NCBI GenBank assembly: GCA_905205995.1
Contig: CAJLFU010000002.1
Span: 1-64,000, forward strand
Length of the DNA stretch: 64,000 bases
Direction: 5' to 3'
Source of the DNA: an uncultured Haemophilus sp.
Lineage (GTDB): Bacteria; Pseudomonadota; Gammaproteobacteria; Enterobacterales; Pasteurellaceae
Shown in pieces: positions 56,408 to 64,000 of this stretch. Made by a program: the position numbers and the translations under genes. Under the pieces are notes generated by a model, which was given only the letters and a program-made list of their open reading frames with translations, was not told the DNA's origin and did not search any database. The stretch's first letter is position 1, and each line of letters starts with the position of its first letter.

Positions 56408-59400
56408 AACTCTTAAAATATGCTGGCTTTGTACCTTATTTAGCCATTGCCTTTATTAATGCCAGTGTGGATTTGGCACATAAAATTACCATTCAAAATG
56501 TGTTGCTGAAAAGTTTTTCAGGTGAGAGTTTGGTGGTTTTAACGGCATTAATTAATGCGATGATTTTATTGCCATTTATTTTCTTATTTTCGCCTTCGGC
56601 ATTTATTAACGATAAATTTTCTCGCACCAATGTGATTCGTTATAGCAGTTTAGCGGCTGTGGTGATCAGTGCTGGGATTTTATTGAGTTATATGACGGGA
56701 ATGTTTGCTATTTCCTTTGTACTGACGTTGATTTTGGCAGCGCAAAGTGCGGTCTATTCTCCAGCCAAATATAGCATTATTAAATCGATTGTGGGCACTG
56801 AAAATATCGGTATGGCAAACGGTGTGATTCAAGCGCTCACCATTGTGGCCATTCTATTTAGTTCTTTTGCATTTTCTTTCTTCTTTGAAGCACATTATGT
56901 GGCATCAGATGATCCGAATGAAGTATTACAAAGTGTTTGGGTGATAGGTGTAGCATTAGTATTACTGAGTGCACTCGAAGCATATTTTGCTTTTAAAATC
57001 CCATTCTTTAAGCAAGAAGCTGAAAATACAGATGGTCAGTTTGATATGAGAAAATACCTTTCTTTAGGGTATTTAAAAGATAACGTTCGCACATTAAAAG
57101 CAGATCAAAATATTTGGTTGAGTGTTATTGGATTAAGCCTATTTTGGGGCGTGTCACAAATTATTGTGGCGGCATTCCCTGCGCATTATAAAGCGATGTT
57201 CAATGAAGATAATGCTATTGTCATTCAAGCGATTCTTGCAGTGAGTGGAATAGGGCTTGCGCTTGGTTCATATCTTGCGGGACGCGCTTCTCGTTTACAT
57301 ATTGAGTTAGGTATTGTTCCGCTTGGTGCCTTGGGTATTTGTGCCTCATTATTCTTCTTAACTCTCGCGCAAAGTGGAGTGGTATTAGCACTTTGTTCTT
57401 TCGTCTTTGGTTTCTCTGGCGGTTTATTAATCGTGCCACTAAATGCGACGATTCAGTATTTCGCACCTGAGAAAATTAGCGGCAAAATCATGGCGGGTAA
57501 CAACTTTGTACAAAACGTGTTCATGGTGGTCTTTTTGCTATTAAGCATTGTTTTTGTACAACTTAATGTTTCGACTCAAGGTTTATTCTTCGTGACTTCT
57601 GCTACATGTTTTGCGGCAAGTTTATATACCATGTCGAAAGTGCCTCATTTATTTACGCGTTTATTCTTGCTCTTTGCGTTAAAAGCGAATTACCGTTTTC
57701 ATGTGGATGGATTAAAAAATCTTCCACAAAGTGGTGGTGTGTTGTTATTAGGTAACCATATTAGCTGGATTGACTGGTTAGTGTTACAAGCGGCTAGCCC
57801 TCGTGCGATTAAATTTGTGATGTATCGTCCAATTTACAACAAATGGTATCTCACTTGGTTCTTCCGTATTTTCAAAGTCATCCCAATTGGTGGTGGTTCA
57901 AGCCGTGAATCTATTGAAACCATTCGTGAATATTTAGCGCGTGGTGAAGTGGTGGCGTTATTCCCAGAAGGTCATATCAGCTATAACGGTCAAATCAATG
58001 AGTTCCAAAAAGGCTTTGAGCACGTATTAAAAGATTTAGAGAATGTGACGACTGTTCCTTTCTATTTACGTGGATTATGGGGTAGCAGTTTCTCCCGTGC
58101 AGATTCTTTCTATAAGAATTTAACTAAACGCCAAGGTAAACGTGAAATTTTAGTGGCATTTGGTAAACCAATTCATGGCTTTATTGATGCGACAGCGATG
58201 AAGCAAAAAGTGCTCGAACTTTCTTTCTCCGTATGGGAAAAAGTCATGAGTAAACGTAAACCGCTTATGCATCATTGGTTGAGTTCAGCAAAATCGAATT
58301 TATTCAAAGAAGTGGCTGTGGATGCACAAGGCACTAAACTGAATAACCTGAAATTTATTGCAGCAGTGCTAATGTTTGTGAAAACCTTGAAAGCTGCTTT
58401 AGGGAATGAAAAAAATGTCGGTGTGTTATTACCAAGCTCATCAATCGGGGCAATTATTAATATGACCCTAATGGTGATGGGCAAAGTCCCGGTAAATTTA
58501 AACTACACGCTAAGCCCAGAGGTGATGGAAAAAGCGTTGAAAAAAGCCAACATTTCGCAAGTCATTACCTCTGAAAAATTCTTGGATAAGTTGAACGCAA
58601 AAGGTTTTGACTTTAGCCAAGTGGTGGCTGATAAAGCCCTCTTTATGGAAAATTTAGGGAAATCGATCACTAAGGCTAATAAAGTGCGGTCATTTTTAAC
58701 TGCGTTTTTGGCGCCACAATGGTGGATTAAATTACGTTACTTTGCAGACGTAAGCTTGGAAGATACTGCAACCATCTTATTCAGTAGTGGTAGTGAAGGT
58801 GATCCAAAAGGCATTGAATTAAGTCATAAAAACTTACTAACAAATATTAAACAGATCGGTGAATTATTAAACTTCCACAAAGATGATGTGATTTTGAATT
58901 CCTTACCCATTTTCCACTCATTCGGCTTAACAGTGACAACTTTATTGCCATTGTGTGAAGGCATTAAAATGGTAAGTGTAGCGGATCCGACAGATGGGGC
59001 GACAGTAGGAAAAATGTGTGCTCGACATCGGGTGAGTATTTTATTCGGTACTTCAACTTTCTTTAGATTATATGTACGCAATAAGAAATTCCATCCGTTA
59101 ATGCTACAAAACGTACGTATGGTTATTGCGGGCGCTGAAAAATTGAAAGCAGATGTAAAAGAAGCCTTCAAACTTAAATTTGGCTTGGAAATTTACGAAG
59201 GTTATGGTGCAACTGAAACAGCACCGGTAGCCAGTGTAAATATGCCTAATTTACTTGATCCGGAAACCTTACAAGAATTTACCTTCAATCAATCTGGTAC
59301 AGTTGGTATGCCATTACCTGGCACCATTATTAAAATTGTGGATCCAGAAAGCTTACAAGAATTACCAGTCGGCGAAGACGGTCTGATTTTGATTGGTGGT

Positions 59401-59853
59401 GGACAAGTCATGAAAGGTTATTTGAATGCACCAGAAAAAACAGCAGAAGTGATTGTTGAAATTGACGGCGTACGTTATTACAAAACTGGCGATAAAGGCC
59501 ATATCGATCATAACGGCTTTATTACCATTGTGGATCGTTATTCTCGATTTGCTAAAGTCGGCGGTGAAATGATTAGCCTTGGCAGCGTGGAAGAGAAACT
59601 TTCACAAGTATTTGATGAGGAAAATCAATTTGTTGCCGTTGCTTTGAGCGATGATAAAAAAGGCGAGAGCATTGTACTTTTAATCAAATCTGCACTTTCT
59701 TTAGACGAGATTAATGAACGTATAAAAGGATTAAATGTACCGCCGATTATGCTCCCAAGCCAAGTCTTCTTAGTGGATGAAATTCCGATGCTCGGAAGTG
59801 GTAAAGTGGATTTCAAAGGCGCGAAGAATCTGGCGATGAGTTTGGTTAAGTAA
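56404..59853 (+). CDS. aas: LplT-Aas fusion: lysophospholipid flippase plus acyltransferase/acyl-ACP synthetase
   Basis: The 1149-residue protein joins three parts. Residues about 1-410 form an MFS transporter like LplT (twelve helices, NASVDLAHKITIQNVLLKSF at the start). About 430-640 form a PlsC-type acyltransferase with HX4D in LGNHISWIDWL and FPEGHISYNGQ. About 650-1149 form an AMP-dependent acyl-ACP synthetase with ILFSSGSEGDPKGIELSHKN, EGYGATETAPV and YKTGDKGHIDHNGF. E. coli encodes LplT (397) and Aas (719) separately. The fusion would import lysophosphatidylethanolamine across the inner membrane and reacylate it. It is translationally coupled to a MerR regulator. Confidence 0.93.
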   Translation: MKLLKYAGFVPYLAIAFINASVDLAHKITIQNVLLKSFSGESLVVLTALINAMILLPFIFLFSPSAFINDKFSRTNVIRYSSLAAVVISAGILLSYMTGMFAISFVLTLILAAQSAVYSPAKYSIIKSIVGTENIGMANGVIQALTIVAILFSSFAFSFFFEAHYVASDDPNEVLQSVWVIGVALVLLSALEAYFAFKIPFFKQEAENTDGQFDMRKYLSLGYLKDNVRTLKADQNIWLSVIGLSLFWGVSQIIVAAFPAHYKAMFNEDNAIVIQAILAVSGIGLALGSYLAGRASRLHIELGIVPLGALGICASLFFLTLAQSGVVLALCSFVFGFSGGLLIVPLNATIQYFAPEKISGKIMAGNNFVQNVFMVVFLLLSIVFVQLNVSTQGLFFVTSATCFAASLYTMSKVPHLFTRLFLLFALKANYRFHVDGLKNLPQSGGVLLLGNHISWIDWLVLQAASPRAIKFVMYRPIYNKWYLTWFFRIFKVIPIGGGSSRESIETIREYLARGEVVALFPEGHISYNGQINEFQKGFEHVLKDLENVTTVPFYLRGLWGSSFSRADSFYKNLTKRQGKREILVAFGKPIHGFIDATAMKQKVLELSFSVWEKVMSKRKPLMHHWLSSAKSNLFKEVAVDAQGTKLNNLKFIAAVLMFVKTLKAALGNEKNVGVLLPSSSIGAIINMTLMVMGKVPVNLNYTLSPEVMEKALKKANISQVITSEKFLDKLNAKGFDFSQVVADKALFMENLGKSITKANKVRSFLTAFLAPQWWIKLRYFADVSLEDTATILFSSGSEGDPKGIELSHKNLLTNIKQIGELLNFHKDDVILNSLPIFHSFGLTVTTLLPLCEGIKMVSVADPTDGATVGKMCARHRVSILFGTSTFFRLYVRNKKFHPLMLQNVRMVIAGAEKLKADVKEAFKLKFGLEIYEGYGATETAPVASVNMPNLLDPETLQEFTFNQSGTVGMPLPGTIIKIVDPESLQELPVGEDGLILIGGGQVMKGYLNAPEKTAEVIVEIDGVRYYKTGDKGHIDHNGFITIVDRYSRFAKVGGEMISLGSVEEKLSQVFDEENQFVAVALSDDKKGESIVLLIKSALSLDEINERIKGLNVPPIMLPSQVFLVDEIPMLGSGKVDFKGAKNLAMSLVK

Positions 59854-59870
59854 AGAACACTGTAATAAAT

Positions 59871-59900
59871 AAAAGAGCGGTCAATTTGACCGCTCTTTTT
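59871..59900. terminator. Terminator built from AGAGCGGT repeats
   Basis: AAAAGAGCGGTC (59871-59882) and GACCGCTCTTTT (59888-59899) form a 12-bp stem with a five-base loop and flanking T. The core differs from the uptake signal by one base (GAG for GTG). It separates the fusion gene from convergent oadB. Confidence 0.88.
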
Positions 59901-59945
59901 GTTATTTAATGAACCTCATTTAGGTGTTTTTCAGTATATTTAACC

Positions 59946-61250
59946 CTATATCAACGTACCGACATATTTGAGCATAACGCCAGCGGCAATAGCCGAGCCA
60001 ATTACACCAGCAACGTTTGGTCCCATGGCATGCATAAGGAGGAAGTTTTGGTTATCCGCTTCCAATCCGATTTTATTGGAAACGCGAGCTGCCATAGGAA
60101 CGGCGGATACGCCCGCAGAACCAATGAGCGGGTTAATTTTGTTTTTGCTGAATTTGTTCATCAATTTTGCCATTAATACGCCACTACCTGTACCGATTCC
60201 GAAAGCAATGACACCAAGAATTAAAATGCCTAATGTTTGCGGTTGTAGGAATTTATCGGCAATCAGTTTAGAACCAACGGACAAGCCAAGCACAATAGTC
60301 ACAATGTTAATTAAGGCATTTTGTGTGGTATCGCTTAAACGTTCTACTACGCCGCTGACGCGCATGAGATTACCGAAACAGAACATCCCGAGTAATGGGG
60401 CAGCATCCGGTAAGAGTAAACCAACGAGCAACAGCAAAATAACCGGGAATAACACTTTTTCTCGATTACTTACATGGCGCATTTGCGTCATGCGAATTTT
60501 TCGTTCTTCTTCGGTGGTTAACGCTTTCATAATCGGTGGTTGAATCAACGGCACTAACGCCATATAAGAATAGGCCGCCACTGCAATAGCACCAAGCAAT
60601 TCAGGCGCTAGCTTACTGGTTAGATAAATCGCAGTCGGACCATCCGCACCACCGATAATACCGATAGACGCGGCTTGAGGTAGCGTAAATTCGATAATGC
60701 CGAAATAATTTAAGGCTAATGCACCAAGCACGGTAGCGAAAATACCGAATTGTGCAGCCGCACCAAGTAGCAATGTTTTTGGATTGGCTAATAACGGACC
60801 AAAGTCTGTCATAGCACCCACGCCCATAAAAATAACCAATGGTGCAATGCCGTATCCAATCGCAACTTTATAGAACAAAGCCAAAATACCGGCGCTGTAA
60901 CCCATGTCCACAGATAAAGCCTCTAATTGATTTATCATGGATATTGGCGCGGAAGTCATCGCTGTTTTAATCGCAGCAAGATCGGGTGAAACACCCAGCT
61001 GCGCAGCGATTACCGCAATTTGCTCTGGGGAGCCGAGATGAAGCAAATTCTCTAATGCTGTCATAGCTAGACCCGCTTCAGGGATATTTGACAATAATCC
61101 GCCGAAACCAATTGGTAGCAACAGCAAAGGTTCAAATTTGCGTGAAATGGCAAGCCAAAGCAACAGCAGGCTCACAGCTATCATTACTGCTTGCCCCCAT
61201 TGCAGATGGAATATGCCCATCCCTTTAATTAACGCAATAATACTCTCCAT
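59946..61250 (-). CDS. oadB: Oxaloacetate decarboxylase beta subunit (sodium pump)
   Basis: The beta subunit is the membrane part that couples decarboxylation of carboxybiotin to export of sodium. It has 434 residues, with many helices and the signature [21 protein letters not shown], whose aspartate is essential in the Klebsiella enzyme, plus [14 protein letters not shown] and a C-terminal [19 protein letters not shown]. It follows oadA by ten bases on the minus strand. Confidence 0.96.
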   Translation of the reverse strand: MESIIALIKGMGIFHLQWGQAVMIAVSLLLLWLAISRKFEPLLLLPIGFGGLLSNIPEAGLAMTALENLLHLGSPEQIAVIAAQLGVSPDLAAIKTAMTSAPISMINQLEALSVDMGYSAGILALFYKVAIGYGIAPLVIFMGVGAMTDFGPLLANPKTLLLGAAAQFGIFATVLGALALNYFGIIEFTLPQAASIGIIGGADGPTAIYLTSKLAPELLGAIAVAAYSYMALVPLIQPPIMKALTTEEERKIRMTQMRHVSNREKVLFPVILLLLVGLLLPDAAPLLGMFCFGNLMRVSGVVERLSDTTQNALINIVTIVLGLSVGSKLIADKFLQPQTLGILILGVIAFGIGTGSGVLMAKLMNKFSKNKINPLIGSAGVSAVPMAARVSNKIGLEADNQNFLLMHAMGPNVAGVIGSAIAAGVMLKYVGTLI

Positions 61251-61260
61251 AGACCATTCC

Positions 61261-63051
61261 TTATGCTAAGGTCATCACGGTGTCACCTACCGCGACAGCA
61301 TCACCAGCTTTAACGCAAATGCCGCGTACGGTACCAGCTTGTGCAGCTTTCACTTCAGTTTCCATTTTCATGGCTTCGAGAATGAATAATACATCGCCAG
61401 CGGCTACGGTTTGACCTTCTGTTGCAACAACTTTCCAAATATTACCCGCCATCGGCGCTGTTACCGGTGTACCACCCGTTGCTGGAGCAGGAGCTGCCTG
61501 TGGCGAGGCTTGCGGAGCAGTAGTCGCGACATGCGAGATATCACCGCCTTCGCTTACTTTCACCACAAAGGCTTTGCCTTCCAATTCCACGGTATAAACA
61601 GCAGAGCCAGAAGCAGTTGGTGCAGCTTTAGAAACAGGTTTATTTTCCACCACACTTTCATTGCCAGTTGGAGCAGGTTCAAAGGCTGCAGGGTTGTTGC
61701 GGTTTTCTAAGAATTTCCATGCAATTTGAGGGAAGAGTGCCACGATTAAAGCATCATCTACGGCGTTGTCTGCCAATTTCACGCCTTTCGCTTTAGCTTG
61801 TTCTGCAACTTCAGCTTCAATTTTCGCCATTTCAGGTGCAATGTGATCGGCAGGACGGTCAGTTACTGGCGCAGCACCTTCTAATACGCGAGCTTGCAAC
61901 GCACTATCTACCGGTGCAGGTGTTTTACCGTATTCACCTTTTAAAATACCAGCAGTTTCTTTGGCGATAGTTTTGTAGCGTTCGCCAGTAAGTACGTTAA
62001 TAACCGACTGTGTACCAACAATTTGAGAGGTCGGAGTAACGAGTGGAATATAACCCAAATCTTTACGCACACGAGGAATTTCTTCTAACACTAAATCTAA
62101 TTTGTCTGACGCATTTTGTTGTTTTAATTGGTTTTCTAAGTTGGTGAGCATGCCGCCAGGCACTTGCGCCACTAAAATACGGCTATCAACACCGCGTAAT
62201 TGACCTTCAAATTTGGCGTATTTTTTACGTACATTACGGAAGTAAGCCGAAATTTTTTCCAAGCGAGGAATATCTAAACCTGTGTCATATTCAGTGCCTT
62301 GTAAGGTGGCGACCATGGATTCTGTTGCAGGGTGACCATAAGTACCTGACATAGAAGAAATAGCCGTATCAATACCATCTACACCAGCTTCAACTGCTTT
62401 TAATAACGCCATTTCTGCCATACCAGTGGTGGAGTGGCAGTGTAAATGCAATTCTACGTCGAAACGTTTTTTGATTTCGCGTACTAAGTCTGCCGCCGCC
62501 ATTGGATTTAAAATACCTGACATGTCTTTGATGACCAAACTGTCGATACCGATTTCAAGTAATTGTTCTGTGGTGTCGAGCCAGGTTTGCATGGTATGAA
62601 CTGGGCTTGTAGTATAACTTAATGTCCCTTGAGCATGACCACCAAATTTACGTACCGCTTGCAACGCTGCTTTCATATTACGCGGGTCATTGAGCGCATC
62701 GAATACGCGGAAAACATCCATACCATTCGCTACACAACGTTCTACGAAACGTTCTACCACGTCATCAGCATAGTGGCGATAGCCTAATAGGTTCTGACCA
62801 CGTAATAACATTTGTAATGGAGTTTTTGGACAGGCTTTTTTCAATTCACGTAAACGTATCCATGGATCTTCACCCAAGAAGCGAATACAGCTATCAAATG
62901 TTGCACCGCCCCAAGCCTCCAATGACCAATAACCAATATCGTCTAATTCATGGGCAATTGGTAACATATCATCAAGACGCAAGCGAGTTGCGAAAAGTGA
63001 TTGGTGGGCATCACGAAGCACCAGTTCTGTCATTTTAATTTTTTTAGCCAT
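61261..63051 (-). CDS. oadA: Oxaloacetate decarboxylase alpha subunit
   Basis: OadA carries the carboxyltransferase domain (about residues 1-480: [26 protein letters not shown], metal-site [11 protein letters not shown]), a Pro/Ala-rich linker (about 460-525) and a C-terminal biotin domain with the biotinylated lysine K562 in [10 protein letters not shown]. It decarboxylates oxaloacetate to pyruvate and passes CO2 to biotin. It has 596 residues and sits between oadG and oadB. Close relatives act as glutaconyl- or methylmalonyl-CoA decarboxylases, but the subunit set and sequence fit oxaloacetate. Confidence 0.95.
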   Translation of the reverse strand: MAKKIKMTELVLRDAHQSLFATRLRLDDMLPIAHELDDIGYWSLEAWGGATFDSCIRFLGEDPWIRLRELKKACPKTPLQMLLRGQNLLGYRHYADDVVERFVERCVANGMDVFRVFDALNDPRNMKAALQAVRKFGGHAQGTLSYTTSPVHTMQTWLDTTEQLLEIGIDSLVIKDMSGILNPMAAADLVREIKKRFDVELHLHCHSTTGMAEMALLKAVEAGVDGIDTAISSMSGTYGHPATESMVATLQGTEYDTGLDIPRLEKISAYFRNVRKKYAKFEGQLRGVDSRILVAQVPGGMLTNLENQLKQQNASDKLDLVLEEIPRVRKDLGYIPLVTPTSQIVGTQSVINVLTGERYKTIAKETAGILKGEYGKTPAPVDSALQARVLEGAAPVTDRPADHIAPEMAKIEAEVAEQAKAKGVKLADNAVDDALIVALFPQIAWKFLENRNNPAAFEPAPTGNESVVENKPVSKAAPTASGSAVYTVELEGKAFVVKVSEGGDISHVATTAPQASPQAAPAPATGGTPVTAPMAGNIWKVVATEGQTVAAGDVLFILEAMKMETEVKAAQAGTVRGICVKAGDAVAVGDTVMTLA

Positions 63052-63066
63052 AGTAAAATCCTTATT

Positions 63067-63336
63067 TTATTTGAACTGTTGGGTACGGCGATGGTGTGCG
63101 ATAGCCGCTGCAATCACAGGACGTAAACGCTCAAAATCGTCAGTTGGTGCCGCAGAAAGTGCGGTTGAATTTGGGGAAGTTTTTGGTTCGGGTTGAGGTT
63201 CAGGAAAGAATCGATTGATAAGTTTAGACATCACTCCAATTGCCCAAATTAAAATGAGCAAAAAGACCAACACAAAACCCATCCCTGAAAACATCAGATT
63301 AATTCCTTCGCCTATAAGCTCTGAGGGGGTCATCAT
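63067..63336 (-). CDS. oadG: Oxaloacetate decarboxylase gamma subunit
   Basis: OadG (89 residues) has one N-terminal membrane helix (about residues 10-33) and a soluble tail that binds zinc and assembles alpha on beta. It contains a Pro-rich linker ([14 protein letters not shown]) that includes an uptake signal at 63157-63165, and ends in [16 protein letters not shown], with the histidine pair near the C-terminus expected for metal binding. It is the first gene of oadGAB, 15 bases before oadA. Confidence 0.9.
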   Translation of the reverse strand: MMTPSELIGEGINLMFSGMGFVLVFLLILIWAIGVMSKLINRFFPEPQPEPKTSPNSTALSAAPTDDFERLRPVIAAAIAHHRRTQQFK

Positions 63337-63371
63337 TTTCTTCCTTATTTATTTGAAAAATAGACAATTTT

Positions 63372-63414
63372 ATTCTAATTGATTTGTTTTAATAAAACTG
63401 TGATGCAGATCATA
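63372..63414 (-). promoter_or_regulatory. oadGAB promoter with class II CRP site
   Basis: TGTGATGCAGATCATA at 63399-63414 matches TGTGA-N6-TCACA at 9 of 10 positions. On the minus strand a -10 TAGAAT lies at 63377-63372, so transcription would start near 63365 and the CRP site is centred about 41.5 bases upstream, the class II position. The remaining gap to 63521 shows nothing else clear. Confidence 0.65.
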
Positions 63415-63521
63415 ATTTGAAATATAGGCACACAATAAAAGGGGAAAAGTGAGGTCAATTTTGAAGATATTTTGTGTGAAAAAATATTATTAATAAGGGA
63501 TATCTCAGCGCATAAAACTAA

Positions 63522-63558
63522 AAGGACTAAGCTCTGTAGATGACAGAACTCAGTCCTT
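63522..63558 (-). terminator. ilvE terminator
   Basis: A two-tier hairpin, AAGGACT/AGTCCTT (63522-63528, 63552-63558) and inner TCTGT/ACAGA, is followed on the minus strand by TTTTAGTTTT, 40 bases after the ilvE stop. Confidence 0.8.
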
Positions 63559-63597
63559 AAATTACGTGAGTTTCACTTTTTTATAGAAAGGAAGAGA

Positions 63598-64000
63598 TTA
63601 TTCTACTTTTACAATCCAGCCTTCAGGTGCTTCAACATCACCGAATTGGATACCCGTTAATTCGTTATAAAGTTTACGTGTAACAGGGCCCACTTCAGTT
63701 TCGGAATAGAACACGTGGAATTTACCTTTGTGTTGAATACCGCCTACAGGTGTAATCACTGCGGCAGTACCACAAGCTCCCGCTTCTGCAAATTGATTAA
63801 GTTGATCGATATACACATCACCTTCGATAGCTTCCATACCTAAACGTTCTTTTGCAATGTAAAGCAAAGAGTATTTGGTGATACTTGGTAAAATGGATTC
63901 AGACGCAGGGGTGATAAATTTATTATCTTTGGTGATACCAAAGAAGTTTGCCGCACCCACTTCTTCAATTTTTGTGTGAGTTTTTGGATCAAGATAAATC
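63598..64000 (-). CDS. ilvE: Branched-chain amino acid aminotransferase, 3' part
   Basis: This PLP-dependent class IV aminotransferase makes and degrades Leu, Ile and Val. Only the C-terminal 133 or so residues are in the window; the frame continues past 64000, and the codon for the apparent first Met at 63960 is an internal GTG (valine). The segment IYLDPKTHTKIEEVGAANFF, then GACGTAAVITPVGGI and YNELTGIQFGDVEAPEGWIV, matches the longer, eukaryote-like BCAT type used by Haemophilus. Confidence 0.93.
   Translation of the reverse strand, partial: IYLDPKTHTKIEEVGAANFFGITKDNKFITPASESILPSITKYSLLYIAKERLGMEAIEGDVYIDQLNQFAEAGACGTAAVITPVGGIQHKGKFHVFYSETEVGPVTRKLYNELTGIQFGDVEAPEGWIVKVE

Noticed and set aside
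59968..60543. 191-codon plus-strand frame inside oadB
   Set aside because: It is the antisense shadow of a strongly conserved membrane protein gene, with no ribosome site or known motif.

Overview
The window is chromosomal DNA of a Haemophilus-type Pasteurellaceae, most like Haemophilus parainfluenzae or a close relative. Three things point there. The DNA uptake signal AAGTGCGGT/ACCGCACTT recurs throughout, often as inverted pairs that act as terminators. The DNA is AT-rich. The gene order matches Haemophilus blocks such as fur-fldA-ybfF-seqA-menE-mscK-aroC-mepA-yfcA-lpxM, rnb-fabI and lpxL-hldE. No phage, insertion sequence, plasmid gene or CRISPR array is visible. Almost all of the sequence is coding, and no gene-free stretch exceeds about 300 bases.

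Layout. 1-5.6 kb: tail of a tRNA-Gln, an orphan small protein, prfC, purC behind a clear PurR box, a YeeZ-like protein and argG. 5.7-6.8 kb: fldA-fur with Fur-like repeats. 6.8-20.5 kb: a housekeeping run (ybfF, seqA, menE, mscK, aroC-mepA-yfcA-lpxM, apt, dnaX, yedI-like). 20.5-27.2 kb: proA, a TRIC-like channel protein, two membrane proteins, ydcH-like, serS, tehA. 27.3-34.4 kb: a GntR regulator divergent from malQ, a glycogen/maltodextrin phosphorylase, a MapP-type phosphatase and a glucose/maltose-family PTS EIICB. This looks like a complete phospho-maltose pathway of Firmicutes type. 34.6-41 kb: rnb, fabI, a Nif3-like protein, lpxL and hldE, with a strong unannotated small-RNA candidate between nif3 and lpxL.

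41-51 kb is a metal-uptake island that I read as molybdate/tungstate acquisition. It holds a TonB-dependent receptor, a small DUF4405-like membrane protein, two BtuCD-type ABC systems (the second is MolABC), ModD and a ModA-like protein without a signal peptide. ModE-like palindromes lie in front of both ABC operons. The receptor (TGA) and molB (TAG) each carry one in-frame stop, so part of the island is decaying, phase-varied by mutation, or mis-sequenced.

51-64 kb: rpsO, prlC, a DUF454 protein, an OppA-like lipoprotein, a MerR regulator with a 1149-residue LplT-Aas fusion for lysophospholipid repair, the sodium-pumping oxaloacetate decarboxylase oadGAB behind an apparent class II CRP promoter, and the 3' part of ilvE, which runs off the window edge.

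The items most worth following are the small RNA at 38365-38450, the PTS/MapP maltose operon, and the molybdenum island with its paired nonsense codons. All calls come from reading the sequence and from family knowledge; no database search was run.
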